Positions 32,329 to 42,139 of a stretch of DNA of 64,000 bases are shown here, piece by piece. The translations under genes were made by a program, and so were the position numbers. The stretch spans positions 1-64,000 of the forward strand of contig JAEYTO010000001.1 in assembly GCA_023433925.1 (NCBI GenBank), written 5' to 3'. Every line of letters begins with the position of its first letter. Position 1 is the first letter of the stretch. The stretch comes from Pseudomonadota bacterium. GTDB lineage: Bacteria; Desulfobacterota; Desulfovibrionia; Desulfovibrionales; Desulfovibrionaceae. The notes beneath the pieces are model-generated. The model was given only the letters and a program-made list of their open reading frames with translations. It had not been told where the DNA came from and made no database searches.

Positions 32329-34176
32329 ATGCGCACGGCGATCACACTTCTACTCCTCCTTGCCTCCCTGATCTGGCCGGATGCCCGTGCATGCGCGCAA
32401 GTCGCTGGCGAACAGCATCTGGACATGGCGATCGAGTTCGCCCGCCTGCCCTCGAGCCAGCATGAAGATGCCGGATGGCTGGCGGCAGTGACCATCACCC
32501 CCGAGCAGGGTTGGTACACCTATGCCAATCAACCCGGCTCCCTGGGGCAGCCCACTGTGCTCGACGCATCCCTCGCCGGCCGAGCCGAGCCGCTCGCGGT
32601 GCGCTATCCGCCGGGAGTTCGCAAGCCCGACCCCTTCGCGCCCGAGGAAATGGTCAATCTGTATCCCGGCCGGTTCACGCTGTTCGTGCCCCTGCCAGCG
32701 GACGCCAGACCGCCTCTGGAGCTGAAGCTGCGGCTTTCGCTCCTGCTGTGCTCCGCCAAAAACTGCATGCCGCTGACCTTGGAGCGCACGGCCGCACTGC
32801 CGGACTCAAGCAGTCTGCCCCTGGCCGATGCGCGACCGTGGTGGGGCGGCTTCCAGGCTGCCGCGGCAGGCAAATTGCCCGCGAAAGCCGAGGAGATCCA
32901 GCCTGGGCCTGGAACGGGTGCGCCCGAGCCCATCGCGGACTGGAGCTTCGAGCCGCGTTATTTCCAGCAGGGCCTGGAGGTGGCCGAGGTCTGGAAGGCC
33001 ATTCTCCTGGCCTTGCTGGCCGGCTTTGTGCTCAACTTCATGCCCTGTGTGCTGCCCGTGGCCAGCCTCAAGATCTCCAGCCTGGTCTCCGGCTATGCCC
33101 GTGGTCACGCGAATACTGCCCGTACGAAGCGCCAGGCCTTCACCGAGCACAATCTCTTCTTCGCAGCCGGCATCCTGGCCTATTTTCTGGCCTTGAGCCT
33201 GGTGCTAAGCTCCCTTGGGTTAGCCTGGGGCGAGCTGTTCCAGAACCCCAAGCTCATCATGATCCTGACGGCCTTGGTCTTCGCTTTGTCCTTGAGCCTC
33301 TTCGACATCTACACGCTGCCCATCGTCAATCTGCGCTCCGGCATGACCGAGTCCGGCAACCCGCGGGCTTCGGCCTTCATGACCGGCGTACTGGCCACTC
33401 TTCTGGCCACGCCGTGCAGCGGACCTTTTCTTGGCGGGGTGCTGGCCTGGGCACTCCTGCAGCCGCCCACGGTGGTGGCGCTGGTTTTCATGAGCATAGG
33501 CCTCGGCATGGCCATGCCCTACCTGCTCATGGCCGCTTGGCCAAGTCTGGTGCGCCTCTTCCCCAAGCCGGGCGCCTGGACCGTTAAACTCGAGCGCATC
33601 GTGGGCTTCTTCCTCCTGGCCACGTGCATCTATCTCCTCAACATCCTTCCCGAGGCATACCTCCTCTCGGCCCTTGTGCTTTTGTGGGTCACTGGCGTGG
33701 GCTTCTGGATCTGGGGGGCCTGGACAGACCTCAACCAAAGCACGCGCAAACGTTGGACCATCCGCAGCGCGGCCTTGGCCGTGGTGGTTGCGGCCGCGGC
33801 CTGGGCCGTGCAGCCGCCCGTGCGCTCCGTGCACTGGCGGGAATTCTCGGTTGAGGAGTTCCAGGATCTGCTGGGGCGGGAGCGTGTGCTCGTGGATTTC
33901 ACGGCCGACTGGTGCGTGAGCTGCAAATTCCTGGAGCAGACCACGCTGACCGGTACAAACCTGGCCAACTGGCAGGAAGAGCACGGACTGATCTATATGC
34001 GGATCGACCTGACGGAACAGAACCCCGAAGGCATGGCCCTGCTGCGCGCCCTCGGCAGCCAGAGCATCCCGGTCGTGGCCGTGTTTCCGGAAGGGCCGGG
34101 TGCGGACAGGCCGCTCGTGCTGCGCGACCTGTTCACCTCCTCGTCCCTGGACAAGGCCCTGGACGAGCTGTTCTGA
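32329..34176 (+). CDS. dsbD: Thiol:disulfide interchange protein DsbD
   Basis: Carries electrons from cytoplasmic thioredoxin across the inner membrane to periplasmic reductases and cytochrome c assembly. 615 residues in the classic three-part layout: signal peptide (cleavage near residue 22), periplasmic alpha domain with C141-x4-C146 (LLCSAKNCMPL), eight-helix membrane domain (about 220-500) with NFMPCVLPV and ATPCSGPFLGG, and a thioredoxin-like gamma domain with DWCVSCK (C529, C532). All six redox Cys are present. It stands alone, convergent with the M24 peptidase gene. Confidence 0.93.
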   Translation: MRTAITLLLLLASLIWPDARACAQVAGEQHLDMAIEFARLPSSQHEDAGWLAAVTITPEQGWYTYANQPGSLGQPTVLDASLAGRAEPLAVRYPPGVRKPDPFAPEEMVNLYPGRFTLFVPLPADARPPLELKLRLSLLLCSAKNCMPLTLERTAALPDSSSLPLADARPWWGGFQAAAAGKLPAKAEEIQPGPGTGAPEPIADWSFEPRYFQQGLEVAEVWKAILLALLAGFVLNFMPCVLPVASLKISSLVSGYARGHANTARTKRQAFTEHNLFFAAGILAYFLALSLVLSSLGLAWGELFQNPKLIMILTALVFALSLSLFDIYTLPIVNLRSGMTESGNPRASAFMTGVLATLLATPCSGPFLGGVLAWALLQPPTVVALVFMSIGLGMAMPYLLMAAWPSLVRLFPKPGAWTVKLERIVGFFLLATCIYLLNILPEAYLLSALVLLWVTGVGFWIWGAWTDLNQSTRKRWTIRSAALAVVVAAAAWAVQPPVRSVHWREFSVEEFQDLLGRERVLVDFTADWCVSCKFLEQTTLTGTNLANWQEEHGLIYMRIDLTEQNPEGMALLRALGSQSIPVVAVFPEGPGADRPLVLRDLFTSSSLDKALDELF

Positions 34177-34190
34177 GCGGGCCGGCGCGG

Positions 34191-35414
34191 CTACTCCAGG
34201 CAGATAAAATCATAGGGCGCGCCTGTCAGGCAGCGGCCGCCCTGGGGCATGACCTCGAAGGTGTTCTCCACGCCCACCATGCCCAGACCCGGAATGCCGT
34301 GCTTGGGCTCCAAGGCCATGACCATGCCCTCTTCCAAGGGCGCGTCGAAGCCCTTGGCGATGACCGGCCAGGCATCGATGGTCAGGCCGATGCCGTGGCC
34401 GATGAAGCGCACCTTGTTGCCGCCCAGGCCCATGAAGCCCTCGGCAAGGCCCTCTGCCTCGGCCCAGCGCATGCAGTGCGCGTAGAGCTCGCTGGGAATG
34501 GCGCCCGGCTTCATGCGCTCCGCTATCCACTCCTGCACGCCGATGCAGAAATCCTGACCCCGCCTGGCCTGCTCCGGGATGGACCCGCGCGGGCCCGCCC
34601 ACAAGAGCTGGGTCTTGTCCGTGTGGTAGCCTTCCAGACAGAAGCCCACGTCCAGGGCCAGGGGCTCGCCCTTCTTCCAGACCTTGCCGGCATAGCCCAT
34701 GACCGTGGCCGCCGGGTGTTCCCCGCGCAACCCCAAGGGGCCGTTGAAATAGCTCGGGTAGTTGCCCGAGTCGCCGGCCGAGGCATGCCCCAGGAATATC
34801 TCCTCGCCGAATGCGCCCATGCGCATGATGCCGTTGTGTCCCTGGGAGAAAAAGGCTTCCCAGACGATGTGCGATATCTCGCGCTCGGTCATGCCTGGCC
34901 GGATGCGCGCCGGGACGATCTCCATGAGGCAACGCGCGTGGCGTTCGCCCGCCAGGCGCAGCTTGGCCAGCTCCCAAGGCGTCTTGAGGCTCTGGGCCAT
35001 GGTCAGGATGGAGTCTCCGGGCACGAGGCGCACACCGGACAGTTTGGCGGCCAGGGTTTGGCCAAGACTCCAGCTCAGGCCGGCCATCTCGGTCGCGATG
35101 ACTCCCGGCAGGGGGCGGCCTGCTTCCCTCGCCAAACCCTCAAGATCCGAGTAAGAGCGGAATGCGATGATGGAATCCAGGGGCGACTCAAGCCTGGCCC
35201 GCTCCAAGCCCTTGCGGAGCATGAGCACTGGGTCGCCCTCGATGGGCATCCAGCAAACTCCGGGAGCCATGGTCCCGGTAAGGTAGTAGGCAGCGACGCG
35301 GGAGAAGGTCATGAGGCCCCCGGCCTCCGGCGCATACGCGCGCAACATGGCCCTGACCTTGTCCCAACGCAGGGACAGCTCTTGCAGGGGCATGCTTTCC
35401 AGGGCTTGAAACAT
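34191..35414 (-). CDS. M24-family Xaa-Pro-type peptidase
   Basis: Pita-bread metallopeptidase, 407 residues. The N-terminal creatinase-like domain (about 10-155) precedes the catalytic domain, where all five metal ligands can be placed: DVGFCLEGYHTD (two Asp), GHGIGL (His), and EEGMVMALEPKHG then GVENTFEV (two Glu). It may be an aminopeptidase P or a related dipeptidase; substrate unknown. ATG at 35414 has GGAG 8 nt upstream; a GTG at 35423 is also open. Gene starts are divergent from the CoA-binding protein. It ends 14 nt from the dsbD stop. Confidence 0.87.
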   Translation of the reverse strand: MFQALESMPLQELSLRWDKVRAMLRAYAPEAGGLMTFSRVAAYYLTGTMAPGVCWMPIEGDPVLMLRKGLERARLESPLDSIIAFRSYSDLEGLAREAGRPLPGVIATEMAGLSWSLGQTLAAKLSGVRLVPGDSILTMAQSLKTPWELAKLRLAGERHARCLMEIVPARIRPGMTEREISHIVWEAFFSQGHNGIMRMGAFGEEIFLGHASAGDSGNYPSYFNGPLGLRGEHPAATVMGYAGKVWKKGEPLALDVGFCLEGYHTDKTQLLWAGPRGSIPEQARRGQDFCIGVQEWIAERMKPGAIPSELYAHCMRWAEAEGLAEGFMGLGGNKVRFIGHGIGLTIDAWPVIAKGFDAPLEEGMVMALEPKHGIPGLGMVGVENTFEVMPQGGRCLTGAPYDFICLE

Positions 35415-35567
35415 GGCGTTCACTCCACTTCTGCTGATGTTGGCCGGCCGGCTGGGTGGCAGGCTTGAGGATCGCGGGATTCTCAGCTACAAGCGCACAT
35501 TGCGTCAAAGCAGGTTGATCTGGACCGGAGCGTTTGCCTCAAGGAAAGGATTACCCAGGGAGAGCAG

Positions 35568-35993
35568 ATGTTTGCCATGGGAGACCAAAAGCTAGCCGCC
35601 TTGCTCCGGGAGGTCAAGACGATCGCCGTTGTAGGAGCCAAGGACGCGCCCTCGCAGCCGGTGGATAGGGTCGGCCGCTATCTCATCGCCGCTGGATACG
35701 AGGTCATTCCGGTGCACCCCAAGCGCACGAACGTGTGGGGCTTGGCAACCTATGCCCGTCTGGCCGACGTACCCAAGCCCATCGACATGGTGAACCTCTT
35801 CCGCGCCGCGCAATTCTGTCCCGAGCATGCCAGGGAGGTCCTGGCGCTGCCACGCAAGCCTCTGGCGTTCTGGATGCAACTCGGCATCAGCAGCCCCGAA
35901 GCCAGAGCCATCCTGGAGCCCGCGGGCATCGCCGTTATCGAGGACTCCTGCAGCATGGTCGAGCACCAGCGCCTTCTGGGCAAATCCATATGA
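35568..35993 (+). CDS. CoA-binding (YccU-like) protein
   Basis: 141-residue Rossmann-type CoA-binding domain alone: TIAVVGAKDAPSQPVDRVG near the start, YEVIPVHPKRTNVWG, the FMQLG-like FWMQLGISSPEA and the ending VIEDSCSMVEH. YccU-type proteins bind CoA or a nucleotide; no reaction is known. GGGAG precedes the ATG at 35568. The stop overlaps the next start by 4 nt (ATGA), so it is coupled to the cysteine-cluster protein. Confidence 0.85.
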   Translation: MFAMGDQKLAALLREVKTIAVVGAKDAPSQPVDRVGRYLIAAGYEVIPVHPKRTNVWGLATYARLADVPKPIDMVNLFRAAQFCPEHAREVLALPRKPLAFWMQLGISSPEARAILEPAGIAVIEDSCSMVEHQRLLGKSI

Positions 35994-36436
35994 GCGGAAA
36001 CGTCCCCGCCTTCGAATGCCGCCGTTGCGGGCACTGCTGCCAAGGTCAGGGTGGCATCATTCTTGCCGACAAGGATATCCGGCGCCTGCTCGCGCACCTT
36101 GGGCTCGACAGAGAGGACTTCTTGGCCGCGGCCGCCGAGACCAAGGCCGGCCACATCCGCCTGCGCTCGGGCCCGGATGGCTATTGTGTGTATTACAGCC
36201 ACGAAATCCCCGGCTGCGGCGTTCACCCTGCCCGCCCGGACATCTGCCGAGCCTGGCCATTCTTTCGCGGCAACATGGTGGACGCTTCGAGCTGGGAGAT
36301 GATCCAGGAGTACTGTCCGGGCGTGAATCCGGCCGTGGGCCATGGGGAGTTCACCCGGCAAGGCAGGATCTTCCTGCGCGAAGGCGGCCTTGTCGCGGAG
36401 GGCGAGGATGTCCCGTTCGCCCTGCGCCCGGAGTAG
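35990..36436 (+). CDS. YkgJ-family cysteine-cluster protein
   Basis: 148 residues with the YkgJ/UPF0153-type metal or Fe-S site: C10-x-x-C-x-x-CC (CRRCGHCC), a middle GYCVYY Cys, then GCGVHPARPDICRAWPF and YCPG. These Cys spacings are characteristic of the YkgJ family, proposed to bind zinc or an Fe-S cluster; the function is unknown. It is translationally coupled with the CoA-binding protein upstream, and a J-domain protein follows 33 nt later. Confidence 0.85.
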   Translation: MSGNVPAFECRRCGHCCQGQGGIILADKDIRRLLAHLGLDREDFLAAAAETKAGHIRLRSGPDGYCVYYSHEIPGCGVHPARPDICRAWPFFRGNMVDASSWEMIQEYCPGVNPAVGHGEFTRQGRIFLREGGLVAEGEDVPFALRPE

Positions 36437-36469
36437 GCCCCTTTTCGACCCCATGCCTAGGCTGCGCCA

Positions 36470-37321
36470 ATGACGATCCAGGAATGCTGCCGTATCCTCC
36501 AGGTTACGCCGGAGGCGAGCCTAGACGAGATCAAACGCTCGTTCCGCAAGCTTGCCTTTGAGCTGCATCCCGATCTGCACCCTGATGATCCCAAGGCCTC
36601 GCGCAAGTTCCAGCGTTTGAATGAGGCTTACATCCTCCTGCGCAAGGCCATGGAATCTGGAGAGGCCCCCAAGGAGGGTTCTGAGCAGGCTTTCCGCGAG
36701 CATGCGGGCAAGGAGCAATCATCGCGGCGCGCGCACGAGAAGACCCATGCGCGGGGCAGGGACAAGGCCCAGGCCGGGTCCCAAGGCTTTTATCAGGGAT
36801 CGCCGCCGGGCACGCCCACGGTGGAGGAGCGCGCCCGTGAGCGCATGCGCCGCAAGTACGCGGAGAACGAGCGGTTCTTTTATCGCAAGGAAGAGGTTCT
36901 GCAGGATATCCTCAAGGACCCTTTCGCGCGCAAGGTTTTTGAGGATATCTACAGCCAGGTCCGAGCCGGAGGCCAAGCAGCCGGATCAGCGCCGAAGGAA
37001 ATCAGGAAGCGCAAGCTGGAACTCGAATGGGGCAAGCGCAAGATCAGCATCGACCTGTCCAGAGGTATCGCTGGAAGCATCAAGGCTTGGATGCAGGGGC
37101 AGATGGACGTTCACAAGACCATCCGTCTGCCCATGGAGCAGCTCAAGCCCGGCCGCACCGTACGCATCAAGGTCAGCATGGGCCTGAGCACGGTCAAGCA
37201 CGCCATCGAGGTGCGCCTGCCCGGAGACTTCTCCATCGGCAAGGCCATCCGGCTGCGCGGCCTGGGCCGCAAGCTCGCGGGCCTGCAGGGCGACATGTAC
37301 TTGCGCATACTTGCCAAGTAA
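36470..37321 (+). CDS. J-domain protein with basic C-terminal part
   Basis: 283 residues. The J domain (about 3-65) holds the HPD motif at H33-P34-D35, needed to stimulate DnaK ATPase. A Gly/Arg-rich, low-complexity linker (about 70-125) and a beta-like C-terminal region (about 185-283, with RLPMEQLKPGRTVRIKV and KAIRLRGLGRKLAGLQGDMY, the DnaJ C-terminal substrate-domain pattern) follow. The zinc-finger region of DnaJ is absent, so it is closer to CbpA/DjlA-like co-chaperones. It may start a short operon with the two genes before it. Confidence 0.83.
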   Translation: MTIQECCRILQVTPEASLDEIKRSFRKLAFELHPDLHPDDPKASRKFQRLNEAYILLRKAMESGEAPKEGSEQAFREHAGKEQSSRRAHEKTHARGRDKAQAGSQGFYQGSPPGTPTVEERARERMRRKYAENERFFYRKEEVLQDILKDPFARKVFEDIYSQVRAGGQAAGSAPKEIRKRKLELEWGKRKISIDLSRGIAGSIKAWMQGQMDVHKTIRLPMEQLKPGRTVRIKVSMGLSTVKHAIEVRLPGDFSIGKAIRLRGLGRKLAGLQGDMYLRILAK

Positions 37322-37382
37322 GGTTCCCGCACAGGCCGGCCGCATGAACTCGGCACGCTTTTCGCTTTCTCTTGGATCGAAG

Positions 37383-38120
37383 TCAGGGGCGGAAGCCCTC
37401 GAAGACATAGGCGTCGGCGAATCTCATGGCGCGATCAAGGTCCGCCGGGGAGCGCACGGTCCAGGCGATGACCGGCCTTCCCTGGCAGCGTTGGGCCCCC
37501 ACGAGCGGGCTGGCGAGGATGTGCAGCGCCGCGGCCAAGGCATGCGGCTGCCCAAGCGCGGTCAAGGGCCAGTTGCGGACAAGGGTTTTCTCGTGCGGCC
37601 GCATGCCGCGCGTGCCGGGACTGCCGGTGATCTGCACGCGCAGGAAGTCGGGCGCCTTGCGCCTGAACCAGGCCAGCACGAGTGGATTGAACGACGCCAC
37701 GGCGAAGCTGCCGCCATGGGCGGCCCGGTAGCTGTCGAGGAGCGACCAGGCCCGGCTTTCCAGGCGGCCAGGCCGGTTGCCGTTCTTGATCTCGATGTAC
37801 AGGGGAACCTTTCCGCGCACGAGATCGAGCACGTCGGCCAGCAGCGGCGGAGTTTCCCGCGTCCCGAGCATGGGCAGCCGAGACATCCGCCGCGAGTCCA
37901 GGTCAAGGACATGGCCTGACTGGCCGGTCATGCGCTCAATGGTCGCATCATGGAAGACCACGGCGTTGCCGTCGCCGAGCAGGCGGATGTCGAGTTCTAT
38001 GGCGTAGCCATTATCCATGGCCATCTGGAAAGCCGCCATGGAATTCTCCGGCACGCCCGAACGGTTGTCGTGCAGGCCTCTGTGCGCGAATGGCCTGCCG
38101 AGGAAGATATTGATGCTCAT
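37383..38120 (-). CDS. Glycerophosphodiester phosphodiesterase
   Basis: Hydrolyses glycerophosphodiesters to glycerol-3-phosphate and alcohol. 245 residues, no signal peptide, so cytoplasmic (UgpQ-like). Catalytic blocks are FAHRGLHDNRSGVPENSMAAF at the start (the H of AHRG and the E of PENS) and YAIELDIRLLGDGNAVVFHD with the metal-ligand Glu/Asp and the second His; the C-terminal VIAWTVRSPADL is the family WTVN-type end. It is convergent with the J-domain gene and divergent from the acyl-CoA ligase. Confidence 0.91.
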   Translation of the reverse strand: MSINIFLGRPFAHRGLHDNRSGVPENSMAAFQMAMDNGYAIELDIRLLGDGNAVVFHDATIERMTGQSGHVLDLDSRRMSRLPMLGTRETPPLLADVLDLVRGKVPLYIEIKNGNRPGRLESRAWSLLDSYRAAHGGSFAVASFNPLVLAWFRRKAPDFLRVQITGSPGTRGMRPHEKTLVRNWPLTALGQPHALAAALHILASPLVGAQRCQGRPVIAWTVRSPADLDRAMRFADAYVFEGFRP

Positions 38121-38204
38121 GGACCAATCCTACGAGCTTGAAATTTTTTGGGTTCTCAATAAGACTCCGGGAGCCCACGCAAACGATGAGCGGAGACGAG
38201 GGGA

Positions 38205-39914
38205 ATGAAAGATCCAAACCGCCCATGGCTTGACAGCTACGATCCGCAGGTCAGCCCAACACTGACTTACGAATCCGTCCCTGTCTTCACCTTGCTGGAC
38301 AGGGCCGCCGAGCGATTCGCCAAGCGCACGGCCATGCGGTTCAACAACTATTCGATAACATACGGGGAGCTGCATCGCCAGAGCGAGATCGTGGCCGCGA
38401 GCCTGCGAGCCCACGGGCTGCGGCCTGGCGACCGGGTCTCCATCATGATGCCCAACCTGCCCCAGACGGTCATCTCTTATTGGGCCGCGCTCAAGGCCGG
38501 GGCGGTGGTGGTCATGACCAACCCGCTGTACATGGAGAAGGAGCTCGTGCACCACGTCCACGACTCCGGCTCCCGCATGATGATCACTCTGGACGTTCTC
38601 TGGCCCAAGATAGCCCAGCTCGGCGACAGGCTGAAGCTGGAGAAGGTCTTCGTCTCATCCATAGCCGATGGACTGGCCTTCCCTTTGAATTATATCGTGC
38701 GGCTCAAGATCTGGAAGGAAGGCAAGGGCAAGGTGCCTTTTGACGGTAGTAGCATCCTGCCCTGGAAGGATCTGCTGCTGGGCAAGGAGCGCTTATCCTA
38801 TGCCGGCATCATGCCCAAGACCGATCTGGCCCTGCTTCAGTATACCGGCGGCACGACGGGCGTCTCCAAGGGTTGCATGATCACCCATGCCAACCTCGTG
38901 GCCAACGTCGCCCAATGCAGCGCCATCCTTCATTCCATCGGTAGCCAGCAAGAGATATTTCTGGCGGTCATGCCCTTCTTCCATATCTACGGCCTGACCA
39001 CCTGCCTGAACTTCCCGACGGCATTGGGCGCCACGGTGGTGCCTTTCGCCCGCTTCGTGCCTCAGGACGTGCTCAAGACCATCGACAAGGTCAAGCCGAC
39101 CATCTTCCCAGGCGCGCCCTCGGTCTACATCGCGCTCATGCAGCAGCGGGAGTTCGAGAAGACGGATTTCAAGGGCCTGCGCTACTGCGTTTCCGGCTCC
39201 GCGCCCATGCCCATGGAGGTCATGCAGCAATTCAAGGAGCGGACCGGCGCCGAGATCATCGAGGGCTACGGTCTGACCGAGGCTTCACCCGTGACGCACC
39301 TCAATCCTCTCGGCGGCACGCGCAAGTCAGGTTCCATCGGCCTGCCCTTCCCCGACACTGACGCCGCCATCGTGGACATGGATGTAGCCGGACCGCACCT
39401 GCCTCCGGGCAAGCACGGCGAGCTCATCATCCGCGGTCCGCAGGTCATGGCCGGCTACTGGAACCGCCCGGACGAGACGGCGAGCGTCCTACGCAACGGC
39501 TGGCTCTTCACCGGCGACATCGCCACCATGGACGAGCAAGGCTACTTCACCATCGTGGATCGCAAAAAGGACCTGATCATCTCGGGCGGCTACAATATCT
39601 ACCCGCGCGAGATCGACGAAGTTCTCTACGAGCATCCCAAGATCAAGGAGGCCGTGACCGTGGGCATCCCTCACAAGACCCGCGGCGAGGTAGTCAAGGC
39701 CTACGTCATACCCCGGGATGGCGAGACCATCGATAAGGCCGAGATCATCGCCTTCTGCAAGAAGAAGCTGGCCGGCTACAAGGTGCCCCGGCAGGTGGAG
39801 TTCCGCACCGAGCTGCCCAAGACTCTGGTGGGCAAAGTGCTTCGGCGGGCCCTGCGTGAGGAGGAGGCCGGCAAGCGCACGCTCGCCTCAGCGGGCGAAA
39901 ATGCCGCAGAATAG
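38205..39914 (+). CDS. Long-chain fatty acid-CoA ligase
   Basis: Activates fatty acids to acyl-CoA via acyl-AMP. 569 residues, ANL superfamily: P-loop YTGGTTGVSKGCMI (about 219-232), IEGYGLTEASPVTHLNP in the middle, GELIIRGPQVMAGYWNRP, LFTGDIATMDEQGYF, and the C-terminal hinge DRKKDLIISGGYNIYP, ending with the catalytic Lys in LPKTLVGKVLRR. Length and motifs match FadD-type ligases. The ATG at 38205 has GGGGA at 6-8 nt. Two terminators follow. Confidence 0.9.
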   Translation: MKDPNRPWLDSYDPQVSPTLTYESVPVFTLLDRAAERFAKRTAMRFNNYSITYGELHRQSEIVAASLRAHGLRPGDRVSIMMPNLPQTVISYWAALKAGAVVVMTNPLYMEKELVHHVHDSGSRMMITLDVLWPKIAQLGDRLKLEKVFVSSIADGLAFPLNYIVRLKIWKEGKGKVPFDGSSILPWKDLLLGKERLSYAGIMPKTDLALLQYTGGTTGVSKGCMITHANLVANVAQCSAILHSIGSQQEIFLAVMPFFHIYGLTTCLNFPTALGATVVPFARFVPQDVLKTIDKVKPTIFPGAPSVYIALMQQREFEKTDFKGLRYCVSGSAPMPMEVMQQFKERTGAEIIEGYGLTEASPVTHLNPLGGTRKSGSIGLPFPDTDAAIVDMDVAGPHLPPGKHGELIIRGPQVMAGYWNRPDETASVLRNGWLFTGDIATMDEQGYFTIVDRKKDLIISGGYNIYPREIDEVLYEHPKIKEAVTVGIPHKTRGEVVKAYVIPRDGETIDKAEIIAFCKKKLAGYKVPRQVEFRTELPKTLVGKVLRRALREEEAGKRTLASAGENAAE

Positions 39915-40041
39915 AGCATTTGCTTTTGCAATGCTCTGCAAGCCCTGCGTCGGCATGGCTTGCCGCCGCGTGGGCGTAGGCGCAATCCGCTTGCGCCGTC
40001 AACGCCGGAGCGGGCGTCTCGAAGTCAATCTGCTCTAAGAA

Positions 40042-40068
40042 AGCCCTCCGGGCACCGCCTGGAGGGCT
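40042..40068 (+). terminator. Hairpin downstream of the acyl-CoA ligase gene
   Basis: 8-bp stem AGCCCTCC/GGAGGGCT with an 11-nt loop, then CAATTTG; likely the weaker of two stacked terminators. Confidence 0.5.
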
Positions 40069-40081
40069 CAATTTGTGCGCT

Positions 40082-40111
40082 GAAGCGGCCCCTGCGGGCC
40101 GCTTCTTTTTT
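40082..40111 (+). terminator. Intrinsic terminator downstream of the acyl-CoA ligase gene
   Basis: 10-bp stem GAAGCGGCCC/GGGCCGCTTC, 4-nt loop, then TTTTTT. It faces the end of dxs on the other strand. Confidence 0.85.
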
Positions 40112-40123
40112 CCATGACTCGTG

Positions 40124-42043
40124 TCAATCCCGCTTGACCGCGATCAGGGTCTCGCGCATGGCCGCGGCGATGCCGGTTTCGTTGATGCCCAGCCTGGCCC
40201 GCAGCTCCGGCGGGGAACCGTGCTCCACGAAGGCGTCGGGAATGCCCAGCAAGCGGATGATCTTGTCCGCGAGCAGATTGTGAAAAGCCAGGAGCTCAAG
40301 CACTGCCGAGCCGAACCCGCCCGCTTTGGCATTCTCCTCCACCACGAGGATCGCCTTGAAACGCCCCGCCAGCTCCAGGAGCTGCGCCTCGGGCAGCGGC
40401 TTGATGAACCGGGCGTTGAAGACCGCCGCCCGCAGGCCATCCTCGCGCTCAAGCCTCTCGGCCGCGGCCAGGGCTGGATGGACTCGGCTGCCGATGGCTA
40501 CGATGAGGGCGTCGTTACCATCGCGCAGCAGTTCGCCCCGGCCGATGGGCAATGCCTCGAGAGTCTCGGGGAGCGGCGCGCCAATGCCCACGCCGCGCGG
40601 ATAGCGCACGGCGGTGGGACCGTCGTATGTCAGGGCCGTCTTGACCATGAGCCGCAGCTCCGCCTCATCCTTGGGCGCCATAATGACGATATTGGGGATG
40701 TGCCTCAAGAAGGAGATATCGAACACGCCGTGGTGCGTCGGGCCGTCCTCGCCCACAAGTCCGCTGCGGTCCAGGAAGAAGCTCACCGGCAGGTTCTGCA
40801 GGCAGACATCGTGCACGATCTGGTCGTATGAGCGCTGGAGGAACGTCGAGTAGATGGCCACCGCGGGCCGATAGCCACAGGCGGCCAAGCCGGCGGCAAA
40901 GGTCACGGCATGCTGCTCGCAGATGCCCACATCCACGAAGCGGGAAGCGTACTCCTTGCAGAAGCGCGTCAGCCCAGTGCCCTCGGGCATGGCCGCGGTG
41001 ATGGCGATGACCCGCTCATCCTGACCGGCGATCTCACAGAGCGTCTGGCCGAAGACCTCCGTGAAGGACGGCTGAGTGCAGTTGTCGAATTTGCGGGCCT
41101 GGCCTGTCTCGGGCTCGAAGCAGCCCACGCCATGGAAGAAGGTCGGATTCTTCTCGGCCGGAGCGTATCCCTTGCCCTTCTTCGTGAGCACGTGCACCAG
41201 GATGGGGCCTTCGAGCTTGCGCACGTGCTCGAATATCCCGATGAGCTCCTCCAGGTCATGGCCATCGATGGGGCCCAGATAATTGAAGCCGAAGGACTGG
41301 AAGAGCATGCCCGGCGTGAACAAGCCCTTGAAGGAATCCTCGCTGCGACGCGCGTACTTGAGCAGGTCCTCGCCGATGCGCGGCACGCTCTTGAGGAATC
41401 CTTCAACCTCGCGTTTGAGCCTGGTCACGAGAGGGCCCGAAAGCCTGCGAGACAAAAACAGGGACAGAGCCCCTACGTTCCGCGAGATGGACATCTCATT
41501 GTCGTTGAGCACCACGACCATGTCCAGCCCCATGCCTCCGGCCTGATTCAAGCCCTCGTAAGCCAACCCGGCGGTCATGGAGCCGTCGCCGATGATGGAC
41601 AGGACGCTGTGCTTCTGGCCGTTCAGATCACGGGCTAGCGCCATGCCGAGTCCGGCGGATATGGAGGTGGAGGAGTGCCCGACGCCGAAATGATCGTACT
41701 CCGGGCTCTCGGCGGGCCTGGGGAAGCCGGAGAGACCGCCCATGCGGCGCAGGGTATGGAATTGCTCGGCGCGGCCCGTGAGGATCTTGTAGGCATAGGC
41801 TTGGTGGCCGACATCCCAGATGATGCGATCCGCAAGCGGATCATAGACCTTGAGCATCGCCAGGGTCAGCTCGACGACGCCGAGGCTGGGTGCGAGGTGG
41901 CCCCCATTATTGGATACCGTATCGATGATCAGCTCGCGTACCTCGCGAGCAAGCTGCTCCAACCCCGCCAAGGACATGCCGCGCACCACGTCCGGGGTGA
42001 TGTGTGGCGTGAGGAGCCTCTGCGCAGCGACATGCTCGGTCAT
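40124..42043 (-). CDS. dxs: 1-deoxy-D-xylulose-5-phosphate synthase
   Basis: First step of the MEP isoprenoid route: pyruvate plus glyceraldehyde-3-phosphate to DXP, with thiamin diphosphate. 639 residues: GHQAYAYKILTGR and GHSSTSISAGLGMA near the start, the ThDP block GDGSMTAGLAYEGLNQAG ending in NDNEMSIS, and the transketolase domain with DRSGLVGEDGPTHHGVFD, then RYPRG. Full length. Last gene of the minus-strand series xseA-M23-xseB-ispA-dxs, about 96 nt after ispA, and directly upstream of nothing else on that strand in view. Confidence 0.95.
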   Translation of the reverse strand: MTEHVAAQRLLTPHITPDVVRGMSLAGLEQLAREVRELIIDTVSNNGGHLAPSLGVVELTLAMLKVYDPLADRIIWDVGHQAYAYKILTGRAEQFHTLRRMGGLSGFPRPAESPEYDHFGVGHSSTSISAGLGMALARDLNGQKHSVLSIIGDGSMTAGLAYEGLNQAGGMGLDMVVVLNDNEMSISRNVGALSLFLSRRLSGPLVTRLKREVEGFLKSVPRIGEDLLKYARRSEDSFKGLFTPGMLFQSFGFNYLGPIDGHDLEELIGIFEHVRKLEGPILVHVLTKKGKGYAPAEKNPTFFHGVGCFEPETGQARKFDNCTQPSFTEVFGQTLCEIAGQDERVIAITAAMPEGTGLTRFCKEYASRFVDVGICEQHAVTFAAGLAACGYRPAVAIYSTFLQRSYDQIVHDVCLQNLPVSFFLDRSGLVGEDGPTHHGVFDISFLRHIPNIVIMAPKDEAELRLMVKTALTYDGPTAVRYPRGVGIGAPLPETLEALPIGRGELLRDGNDALIVAIGSRVHPALAAAERLEREDGLRAAVFNARFIKPLPEAQLLELAGRFKAILVVEENAKAGGFGSAVLELLAFHNLLADKIIRLLGIPDAFVEHGSPPELRARLGINETGIAAAMRETLIAVKRD

Positions 42044-42139
42044 TCAGCTCAGTCCTTGCTCGTAGTGTCGATTCGGCCGGCGATCTCATGAGAGTCCGGC
42101 AGGCTTCGCGCCTGCCGCCATGCCGCGCCAAGTGAAAGC